From assembly GCA_937915475.1 (NCBI GenBank), contig CALGIR010000355.1:1-6806 (forward strand): 6,806 nucleotides of DNA, in the 5' to 3' direction. Both the position numbers and the translations under genes were made by a program. The DNA is from an uncultured Bacteroidales bacterium (GTDB taxonomy: Bacteria > Bacteroidota > Bacteroidia > Bacteroidales > Tenuifilaceae). Positions 1 to 5,896 of this stretch are shown here, in pieces (position 1 is the first letter of the stretch; every line of letters starts with the position of its first letter). Under the pieces are notes generated by a model, which was given only the letters and a program-made list of their open reading frames with translations, ran no database searches and was not told the DNA's origin.

Positions 1-1
1 T

Positions 2-517
2 GCGGCATTCTCTGCCAATATCCCAGTGTTGGTACGTAAAACAAAGTATATTTATGACCTAATAAATCTTCCCGAGGTTGAACCAGAACTTAAACATAAA
101 CTCGACCTGGTTGTCTCTGGAATTATTGCCATTGATAGCGAGAATAATTTACACGATTTAGGTGTGCAATCAGTTTTTATGCTAAAGAAAGTAAAGGATA
201 AAATTTTTACATACGGAAATCGAATATTTGTTGCAGGTGCAACTAGCAATTATTTATTTGAATTTCTGCGAATGCAAAAAAATGTTGCTAGCATTGAGTT
301 GGTAGTTAAGGATTTTTCTAGGATATTTGCCTCCCCCGATGTCTACTATTCTTTCTTAAAAAAGGGAGGTAAAGTTAGGGTGGTAACTAAAACTAAACTT
401 GCAGCGGTTTGTATAAATCCTATTTCGCCTCAGGGATATAATTTAAGTTCCGATGAGCTCAAAGCATCAATGCAAAAAACCCTACAAATACCTGTTTATG
501 ATGTTAAAAAGTTATAG
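2..517 (+). CDS. kamB: KamB-like conserved protein of lysine-fermentation operon (3' part, 5' end cut off)
   Basis: This is the C-terminal 171 codons of a gene whose start lies left of the window. The frame is open to the edge (reading A-A-F-S-A-N-I-P before the GTG at 26), so that GTG is an internal valine and not a start. I recognise no catalytic family. Visible are an alternating strand/helix pattern with a glycine-containing segment (IFVAGATSNYL, codons near 76-86) that could be a Rossmann-like strand-loop-helix, and a conserved-looking ending PVYDVKKL. The stop is 2 bases before the ATG of the MutS-like gene, so the two are probably translationally coupled. Known context, from memory: lysine-fermentation clusters of Fusobacterium, Porphyromonas and Clostridium carry an uncharacterised gene between kamA and the MutS-like gene. 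The symbol kamB follows from that position and the A-to-E lettering, not from a motif. Inference: it works with the MutS-like protein to support lysine 5,6-aminomutase. The identity of the family is moderately sure; the function is unknown. Confidence 0.65.
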   Translation, partial: AAFSANIPVLVRKTKYIYDLINLPEVEPELKHKLDLVVSGIIAIDSENNLHDLGVQSVFMLKKVKDKIFTYGNRIFVAGATSNYLFEFLRMQKNVASIELVVKDFSRIFASPDVYYSFLKKGGKVRVVTKTKLAAVCINPISPQGYNLSSDELKASMQKTLQIPVYDVKKL

Positions 518-519
518 CG

Positions 520-1956
520 ATGCAACTTAAAACTGCACTTGCCCAGATTTCGGGACTACGCTACATGTTCGACAAACTCGACTTAAAATCGGGGTTGGCT
601 CATCGTATCTTACTGTCGTCTCCATTTCTGATTAATTCAGAGGATGTTCTTCACCAATTGCAACAAGTAAAACAAACCGTTAACACTCTAAATCTCCAAC
701 AAAACAGGGCAATTCTAGAAAAGGTATCCATAAAAATATCACAGGTTCGTGACATTGCTGGAACAATCAAAAATATACAACAGCGTTTAACCCTTAACGA
801 TATAGAACTCTTCGAGGTAAAAGGTTTTGCTCTTCTTGCCAATGATATTAGGGAGTTGGTTACACCTTTCAAATTTCTTTATGAACAGTTACCAGACCTT
901 GAGAACGTAATTCATATTCTCGACCCAGAAGGGAACCGAATTCCTCCCTTCTATATCAATAATTTCTTCGCTCCCGAACTCGGTGAACTACGAAAAAAGT
1001 TGATAGGAATTGAATTTCAACTAGAAGATTCTGAAGACAATACAGATAATAAGCAGTTACAGAAACAATCGGACGAGCTAAGGAATAAAATAACCGAGAT
1101 AGAAGATAGAGTTCGACAGGACATATCGGATAAACTTTATAATTTTTCATCTGCACTGTATACAGCACTTTCTGGGATAGGCAACATCGACATACTAATT
1201 GCTAAGGCCAAGCAGGCAATAGCGGAAAAGTTAGTTCTGCCAGAGGTTGAGGGAGATATTACATCGTATAAAGGACTATTTTACCCTCAGCTTAAAGCAA
1301 CACTAGAACAGGAAAAAAAGCGATATCAACCCATTGATGTAGATATTCATAAGGGTACTTGTCTTATTACCGGAGCCAACATGGCAGGTAAAACGGTACT
1401 ACTAAAAACACTTGCGCTAAGCCAGGCATTGTGCCAGTACGGTTTTTTTGTACCTGCAACCAGCGCTAAAATTGCTCTGGTAGAGCAAATACTTTTTAGC
1501 ATTACCGATGAGCAATCGGAACTATCGGGTTTATCATCCTATGCCTCCGAAATGCTAAAGGTAAACCGCATTGTACAGCAGGGCAAAAAGCAACGCCGCC
1601 TATTAGTGCTGATTGATGAATTAGCCCGCACCACAAACCCCACCGAGGGTCGTGCCATTGTAAGTGCTGTGGCAAACATTTTAGATGGATGCAATGCAAA
1701 AACAGTTATCACAACTCATTATAGTGGCCTAAGCACGCAATGCCGCAAGCTTAGGGTTAAGGGTTTTATGGAGAAGAGCAAAGATGCCTCAATTACGGTA
1801 AAAAATATTGGTGATTATATTGATTATTCACTAATTGAAGACGATGGGGTTAATGTTCCGCACGAAGCGTTAAGAATTGCACAAATACTTGGTATTGATG
1901 CTGATATACTTTCCGAGGCATCAAAACAGTTGGATTTGGGTAAAGATAAACAATAG
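520..1956 (+). CDS. kamC: MutS-type ATPase of lysine-fermentation operon (KamC-like), not a canonical mismatch-repair MutS
   Basis: A 478-residue protein with a complete MutS-family ATPase domain in its C-terminal 40%: Walker A GANMAGKT (285-292), a signature-like segment around SGLSSYASEM (336-345), Walker B LLVLIDE (361-367), the H-loop TTHY with His400, and a MutS-like C-terminal helix (VPHEALRIAQILGID, 446-460). The N-terminal part is mainly helical and matches the core/lever region. A charged helical stretch at about 155-205 is probably coiled coil or clamp-like. At 478 residues it is far shorter than MutS (about 850), the N-terminal mismatch-binding domain with its Phe-x-Glu motif is absent, and no Smr nuclease domain of the MutS2 type follows. 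It starts 2 bases after the kamB-like stop and lies 31 bases before kamD; no Shine-Dalgarno is evident. Known context: genes of this type recur next to kamD/kamE and are often annotated as mismatch repair. Inference: it is an ATP-driven chaperone or reactivating factor for the B12 mutase. The ATPase family is certain, the role is not; the symbol rests on position. Confidence 0.85.
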   Translation: MQLKTALAQISGLRYMFDKLDLKSGLAHRILLSSPFLINSEDVLHQLQQVKQTVNTLNLQQNRAILEKVSIKISQVRDIAGTIKNIQQRLTLNDIELFEVKGFALLANDIRELVTPFKFLYEQLPDLENVIHILDPEGNRIPPFYINNFFAPELGELRKKLIGIEFQLEDSEDNTDNKQLQKQSDELRNKITEIEDRVRQDISDKLYNFSSALYTALSGIGNIDILIAKAKQAIAEKLVLPEVEGDITSYKGLFYPQLKATLEQEKKRYQPIDVDIHKGTCLITGANMAGKTVLLKTLALSQALCQYGFFVPATSAKIALVEQILFSITDEQSELSGLSSYASEMLKVNRIVQQGKKQRRLLVLIDELARTTNPTEGRAIVSAVANILDGCNAKTVITTHYSGLSTQCRKLRVKGFMEKSKDASITVKNIGDYIDYSLIEDDGVNVPHEALRIAQILGIDADILSEASKQLDLGKDKQ

Positions 1957-1987
1957 AAATTTACAACAATAAAGTTCGGTTAAAGTT

Positions 1988-3544
1988 ATGCGAAAAAGTA
2001 AGTTAGGTCTCGATTTTGAGAAGGTTGGATATGCAAAGAATATCGCCAAGAATATTGCCGATGATGTTCAGAGTTTTGTGGAGAATTACACAACGGTAAC
2101 AGTAGAGCGAACCCTTTGCCGTTTACTGGGAATTGATGGGGTTGATTCCAATGCAATTCCCTTACCCAATGTGCTTGTTGATTCTCTTAAGGAGAAAGGT
2201 GCTCTGGGGCAGGGTGCCATTTTCCATATAGGTAATGCCATAGTTGAAACTGGGCTAAACCCACAGCAAATTGCTGAGCAAGTTTCGGACGGCAAGCTAA
2301 ATTTAACAACCCTGCCAATCCACCCAAAGGAAAAAATTGATGCGTTCAGACGTTTGCTCTTCCGATCTAGCCTTGACAGGATTAAAAAACGCAAGGCTCG
2401 TCGCGATAATTATTTGAATACCATAGGCGAAGGCGCAATGCCCTACCTATACGTAATTGTTGCCACAGGCAATATTTACGAGGATGTTGTTCAGGCACAA
2501 GCGGCTGCACGCCAAGGAGCTGATATTATTGCAGTTATCCGTACAACTGGCCAAAGTTTGCTCGACTATGTTCCCTATGGCCCAACTACCGAAGGGTTTG
2601 GAGGAACCGTTGCAACTCAAGAAAATTTCCGCATAATGCGAAAAGCACTGGATGAGGTTGGTGAAGAGGTTGGTCGTTATATCCGCCTTTGTAACTATTG
2701 CTCTGGTTTATGTATGCCCGAAATTGCGGTTATGGGTGCATTTGAGGGTTTAGACGTTATGCTAAATGATGCTCTTTACGGAATCCTTTTCCGCGATATC
2801 AACATGCAGCGCACCATGGTTGACCAGTACTTCTCACGTATTATCAATGGATACGCAGGCGTAATTATTAATACCGGAGAGGATAACTACCTCACAACTG
2901 CCGATGCATTTGAGGAGGCTCATACAGTTTTGGCTTCGGATTTTATCAATGAACAGCTAGCGCTGATTGCTGCTATCCCTTCAGAGCAAATGGGACTTGG
3001 CCACGCTTTCGAGATGGATCCAGAAATGGAGAATGGTTTTCTGTACGAGTTGGCACAGGCTCAAATGACCCGCGAAATATTTCCCGATGCACCGCTAAAG
3101 TATATGCCTCCCACAAAATTTAAGACTGGGAACATATTCCGTGGACACATTCAGGATGCCCTTTTCAATCAGATTGCAATCTGGACTGGTCAGGGACTTC
3201 AACTCTTGGGTATGCTCACCGAGGCTATTCATACGCCATTTATGTCCGATAGATACCTAGCCATTGAGAATGCAAAGTATATCTTCAATAACATGAAGAA
3301 CATTGGCGATGAGGTTGAGTACAAAGAGGACGGAATTATCCGCAATCGGGCTAAAGAGGTACTAAACAAAACAGTTGAATTGCTTGAAGTTCTTCACAAA
3401 GAAGGCCTTTTCGATGCGCTTGAGCAGGGTAAATTTGCTGCTATTAAACGACCAAAGACTGGAGGGAAAGGCCTTGCAGGGGTTGTTGAGCGGGGTGCAA
3501 ACTACAGTAACCCATTTATTGAGTTAATGAAAAATCGTAAGTAA
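1988..3544 (+). CDS. kamD: Lysine 5,6-aminomutase alpha subunit
   Basis: Large catalytic subunit (518 residues; the Clostridium sticklandii protein is about 516) of the adenosylcobalamin- and PLP-dependent aminomutase. With KamE it converts L-beta-lysine to 3,5-diaminohexanoate, or D-lysine to 2,5-diaminohexanoate, in cytosolic lysine fermentation. It forms the TIM barrel that holds substrate and PLP. Highly conserved blocks are TVTVERTLCRLLGIDGVD (37-54), LYVIVATGNIYEDV (154-167), IRTTGQSLLDYVPYG (184-198), LCNYCSGLCMPEIAVMGA (234-251), DALYGILFRDINMQRTMVDQ (261-280) and NTGEDNYLTTADAFEEAHTV (295-314). The PLP and substrate residues I recall from the C. sticklandii structure (Arg184, Ser189, Ser238, Tyr263, Asp298, Lys370) all occur here shifted by one, as Arg185, Ser190, Ser239, Tyr264, Asp299 and Lys371. 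The start ATG gives an N-terminus (KLGLDF) that matches the family; no Shine-Dalgarno is visible. It lies 31 bases after kamC and 24 before kamE. Codons for residues 120-127 resemble a sequencing adapter (see findings), but the length is normal. Confidence 0.97.
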   Translation: MRKSKLGLDFEKVGYAKNIAKNIADDVQSFVENYTTVTVERTLCRLLGIDGVDSNAIPLPNVLVDSLKEKGALGQGAIFHIGNAIVETGLNPQQIAEQVSDGKLNLTTLPIHPKEKIDAFRRLLFRSSLDRIKKRKARRDNYLNTIGEGAMPYLYVIVATGNIYEDVVQAQAAARQGADIIAVIRTTGQSLLDYVPYGPTTEGFGGTVATQENFRIMRKALDEVGEEVGRYIRLCNYCSGLCMPEIAVMGAFEGLDVMLNDALYGILFRDINMQRTMVDQYFSRIINGYAGVIINTGEDNYLTTADAFEEAHTVLASDFINEQLALIAAIPSEQMGLGHAFEMDPEMENGFLYELAQAQMTREIFPDAPLKYMPPTKFKTGNIFRGHIQDALFNQIAIWTGQGLQLLGMLTEAIHTPFMSDRYLAIENAKYIFNNMKNIGDEVEYKEDGIIRNRAKEVLNKTVELLEVLHKEGLFDALEQGKFAAIKRPKTGGKGLAGVVERGANYSNPFIELMKNRK

Positions 3545-3568
3545 AATCGCAATAAAGACACAGAAAAT

Positions 3569-4357
3569 ATGAGCGAAGGATTATATTCGATGGAGGAGCG
3601 TGAGTTTGATACAACGCTAGATCTCAAGAAAACAAAGCCATACGGCGATACAATGAATGATGGTAAAACACAAGTAAGTTTTACTCTCCCTGTTCCATCC
3701 GGAAATGAAGCCATTGAAGCAGCTAAGCAGCTGATGAAAAAAATGGGTTTTGACAACCCTCAAGTGGTATTCTACAAAGAGTTAACCAAGGGATTTACCT
3801 TCTTTAACTGCTATGGAGACTGTGTTCATACAGTTGATTTTACGAGTATTCATGTTCCAAAAGTTGAGTCAACAACTTGGGATATGCATCAAACCGACGA
3901 GTTTGTTAAGGAAAACATTGGCCGGAAATTGGTTATAGTTGGCGCAAGCACCGGAACCGATGCACACACCGTAGGAATTGATGCCATTATGAATATGAAA
4001 GGTTATGCAGGTCGCTTTGGTTTGGAGCGTTACGAAGGATTTGAGGCCCACAACCTAGGTAGCCAAGTGCCAAACGATGAGTTTATTGCCAAGGCAATTG
4101 AGCTAAAAGCCGATGCTCTTCTGGTTTCGCAAACCGTTACCCAAAAGGATGTACACATACAAAACCTTGTGGAATTGGTTGAGATGCTTGAAGCTGAAGG
4201 ATTGCGAAGCAAGGTCATCCTTTGCTGTGGTGGTCCCCGCCTAAACCACGAGCTTGCCAAAGAGCTGGGTTACGACGCCGGTTTTGGGATGAATACCTTT
4301 GCCGACGATGTTGCCTCCTTCGTTGTACAGGAATTTGTTCGTCGGAATAAGAAATAA
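3569..4357 (+). CDS. kamE: Lysine 5,6-aminomutase beta subunit (cobalamin-binding)
   Basis: Small subunit (262 residues, usual length) that carries the adenosylcobalamin-binding Rossmann domain. The N-terminal part (about 1-90, MSEGLYSMEEREFD onward, TMNDGKTQVSFTLP at 28-41) is the dimerisation region. The B12 domain begins near 118 (GRKLVIVGASTGTDAHTVG). Its D-x-H-x-x-G motif places His133 as the lower axial cobalt ligand. Lys144 (in MNMKGYAG) matches the lysine that forms the internal aldimine with PLP, locking the resting enzyme in its open state. Both numbers are identical to those of the C. sticklandii protein. Further conserved blocks are GLERYEGFEAHNLGSQVP (151-168), LLVSQTVTQKDVHIQNLVEL and the GGPRLNHELAKELGYDAGFG segment near the end. 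The ATG at 3569 is supported by the family N-terminus; the 24-base gap to kamD lacks a Shine-Dalgarno but is A-rich. It is the last gene of the operon, followed by two hairpins. Identification is very secure. Confidence 0.98.
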   Translation: MSEGLYSMEEREFDTTLDLKKTKPYGDTMNDGKTQVSFTLPVPSGNEAIEAAKQLMKKMGFDNPQVVFYKELTKGFTFFNCYGDCVHTVDFTSIHVPKVESTTWDMHQTDEFVKENIGRKLVIVGASTGTDAHTVGIDAIMNMKGYAGRFGLERYEGFEAHNLGSQVPNDEFIAKAIELKADALLVSQTVTQKDVHIQNLVELVEMLEAEGLRSKVILCCGGPRLNHELAKELGYDAGFGMNTFADDVASFVVQEFVRRNKK

Positions 4358-4378
4358 AGAAACACACATTATTTTAAC

Positions 4379-4413
4379 CCAATCATCCCTTTGGATGAGG
4401 TTGGTTTTTATTT
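4379..4413 (+). terminator. Probable intrinsic terminator of the kam operon
   Basis: Twenty-one bases after the kamE stop, CCAATCATCC (4379-4388) can pair with GGATGAGGTTGG (4393-4404) across a CTTT loop, with a two-base GG bulge. The perfect inner part is TCATCC/GGATGA. The stem is followed directly by TTTTTATTTG (4405-4414), the U-rich tract expected for plus-strand termination. On the minus strand the hairpin is followed by an A/T mix with no T run, so it is unlikely to serve narI. The fold was done by eye. Confidence 0.7.
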
Positions 4414-4418
4414 GTTTT

Positions 4419-4457
4419 AGCCCAAGAATGTAGTTAGAAGCATTTTTGGGCTTTCTC
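4419..4457 (+). terminator. Second hairpin, probable back-up terminator between convergent operons
   Basis: AGCCCAAGAATG (4419-4430) pairs with CATTTTTGGGCT (4441-4452) in a 12-base-pair stem with one G-U pair, around a ten-base loop. A short pyrimidine tract (TTTCTC, 4452-4457) follows. The plus-strand tail is weak for an intrinsic terminator, but the stem is stronger than that of the preceding hairpin. Read on the minus strand, the stem is followed by an A-rich run instead of a T run, so it would be a poor terminator for narI unless it acts only as a structure that blocks or stabilises RNA ends. Confidence 0.5.
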
Positions 4458-4543
4458 ATAATTAAACTCAGGGAAAGATGCAAGATTAATTCTAATGCTC
4501 CCCCACCCTAGTAAGTAACTTAATTTATTTTTGTAGAACCTAT

Positions 4544-5221
4544 CTACTTTCTTCTTCTCACCAACTGGTAACCCGACCTGAAAAAATAGGTAAACGGGTA
4601 CACCAACATGTGTACTAGTTTTGTGTAGGGGAAAATCATAAAAATAAAAAACCCAGTAACAATGTGTATTTTGTACTGTATGGTGTGGTCGGCCAGTAGA
4701 TCACCCGCATTGGGCTGAAAGGTAACAACTGCCTGAGCCCATTCGCCTAGTGCGGCATATTGCTCAACAGATGAGTTTGCAGTACCAAGGACAGAGCTTA
4801 TTCCCAAACCAGCTTCAACCAGTAGTAGGATTAAAATAAAATAATCGAAAAAATTGCTTTGGTACTTTATGCGGGGGGAGAAAAAGCGTCTTGTAAGTAA
4901 TATACACATTCCCACAATGGCCATAGTCCCAAAAAATGAACCAATTGATAGTGCAATTAGGCGCTTGGTTTCTGTGGTCATAATCAAATGGTAAAGTTCT
5001 TCGGGTATAAATAGCGTGAGATGCCCAAAGAAAACAAAGATGATGCCCACGTGAAACAGGTTGCTGCCCAGCTTAACCTTCCTGTCGGTTAGCAGCTGGG
5101 TAGATTCTGCCTGAATAGTTTTGTTGGCCATAACCAGCCGGGTGATAAGCCCAAAAACCATAACTGCAAGGGCAATGTGGGGAAGGTAGGTGAACAAAAA
5201 ATTGTTGAGATAGTTATCCAT
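4544..5221 (-). CDS. narI: Respiratory nitrate reductase gamma subunit (dihaem cytochrome b)
   Basis: Membrane anchor of the NarGHI nitrate reductase; it takes electrons from the quinol pool and passes them through two b haems to NarH. The 225-residue length equals that of the E. coli subunit. Five hydrophobic segments are visible at about 11-31, 52-72, 87-109, 124-145 and 183-206. The four expected haem ligands are present: His57 and His67 in LFHVGIIFVFFGHL, and His186 and His204 in the last helix (E. coli 56, 66, 187 and 205). The basic C-terminus (LVRRRK) fits a cytoplasmic end. The ATG at 5221 sits at the family start; the upstream sequence lacks a Shine-Dalgarno. It is the last gene of the visible nar operon, 46 bases after narJ, and converges on kamE. 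Identification is secure. Confidence 0.96.
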   Translation of the reverse strand: MDNYLNNFLFTYLPHIALAVMVFGLITRLVMANKTIQAESTQLLTDRKVKLGSNLFHVGIIFVFFGHLTLFIPEELYHLIMTTETKRLIALSIGSFFGTMAIVGMCILLTRRFFSPRIKYQSNFFDYFILILLLVEAGLGISSVLGTANSSVEQYAALGEWAQAVVTFQPNAGDLLADHTIQYKIHIVTGFFIFMIFPYTKLVHMLVYPFTYFFRSGYQLVRRRK

Positions 5222-5267
5222 GATTATTGATTTAAAATTTTAGGCACTCAAACTTCAAAGCCGAATA

Positions 5268-5894
5268 TCAAATAGATGTTTCACATCCCTTGCATCCACC
5301 AAAAGTTACTGGTGCTTCTTCATATTCTGCATCCAGATCCATTGGTTTTTCATTCTTAATCATTTCGTGAGTAATAGCTTTATTTGGTTTTTTTGCTGAT
5401 AAAAAAATAATAGCTTGAAAAACATGACTATACGGATTGTCCTTTTCGCTAAGCGCAACATTAATTCTATCCACAATGTTAATAGTATCTCCCAGCAGTT
5501 CGGCCGATTTTGCCACGGAAAGTGTGGAAAGAAACTCCAAAAAAGCAGGTATATAATCAGGGAGTTCGCTGCTGGTTAATTTCATATCATTCTCCTTGTA
5601 AAACTCCATTAAATCAACCATTGCCTGACCTCTATCCCTCGAGTCGCCTTGCACATGCTCAAAAAGATGCAGCGAAACACTTCTTGAGTAGTCGAACAAT
5701 TGTACATATTCTGCCTGCCAATCAATGATATCAGTATTGATAAAGTTTTCGCAAAACTTTGCTATGCCATTTATTTTATCCGCAGAAAGCAGCCCCTCTT
5801 CCAGTAACTCGTTTTCTACCTTAACCAAAAAATCTTGCAACTCCTGGTTAGGGTAAGAAAGTAAAAGTGATAATATCTTATAGGTTTTTATCAT
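5268..5894 (-). CDS. narJ: Nitrate reductase molybdenum cofactor assembly chaperone
   Basis: TorD/DmsD-type chaperone specific to NarG; it holds the apo catalytic subunit until the molybdopterin guanine dinucleotide cofactor is inserted and the complex docks on NarI. It is cytosolic and not part of the mature enzyme. The 208-residue protein is all-helical in appearance and carries the NarJ hallmark blocks YVQLFDYSRSVSLHLFEHVQGDSRDRGQ (in 63-90; note LFEHVQGDSRDRG) and LPDYIPAFLEFLS (111-123), plus the usual PVTFGG ending near 195-200. Unusually, it ends with a Cys-x-x-Cys pair (CKGC, 201-204). The start ATG (5892-5894) is 2 bases after the narH stop, and GGAGG (complement of 5904-5908) lies inside the narH end at normal spacing. 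It is the only clear Shine-Dalgarno in the window. Identification is very likely correct. Confidence 0.95.
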   Translation of the reverse strand: MIKTYKILSLLLSYPNQELQDFLVKVENELLEEGLLSADKINGIAKFCENFINTDIIDWQAEYVQLFDYSRSVSLHLFEHVQGDSRDRGQAMVDLMEFYKENDMKLTSSELPDYIPAFLEFLSTLSVAKSAELLGDTINIVDRINVALSEKDNPYSHVFQAIIFLSAKKPNKAITHEMIKNEKPMDLDAEYEEAPVTFGGCKGCETSI

Positions 5895-5896
5895 AA

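Larger units (their letters stand above)
4358..4543. other. Convergent intergenic region between kam and nar operons
   Basis: This is the only gap between genes longer than 50 bases. It holds the two hairpins described separately (4379-4413 and 4419-4457). The remaining part, about 4458-4543, is AT-rich with a short C-run (4499-4508); I see no gene, promoter, repeat or attachment site in it. No clear minus-strand intrinsic terminator for narI is visible. Confidence 0.8.

Noticed and set aside
26..28. GTG as the start codon of the first gene
   Set aside because: The frame stays open to the window edge with plausible protein sequence, and no start signal precedes it; the gene begins outside the window.
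520..1956. Annotation as DNA mismatch repair protein MutS
   Set aside because: Only the ATPase and core-like region are shared; the N-terminal mismatch-binding domain is missing and the genomic context is metabolic.
2345..2368. Adapter contamination or a chimeric join inside kamD
   Set aside because: Frame, length between conserved blocks and downstream residue numbering are all preserved, and one base differs from the adapter. Kept as a finding because raw reads are needed to settle it.
2086..2394. Minus-strand open frame of 102 codons inside kamD
   Set aside because: It lies entirely antisense to a well-conserved gene, and the composition looks like a shadow of kamD codons.
4241..4483. 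Minus-strand open frame of 80 codons spanning the kamE end and the intergenic hairpins
   Set aside because: It overlaps the strongly conserved kamE 3' end and both terminator hairpins, and its product resembles nothing I recognise.
5222..5267. A separate promoter for narI in the 46-base gap after narJ
   Set aside because: I could not find a convincing Bacteroidota-type -33/-7 pair (TTTG and TAnnTTTG) at proper spacing; the gap is simply AT-rich.
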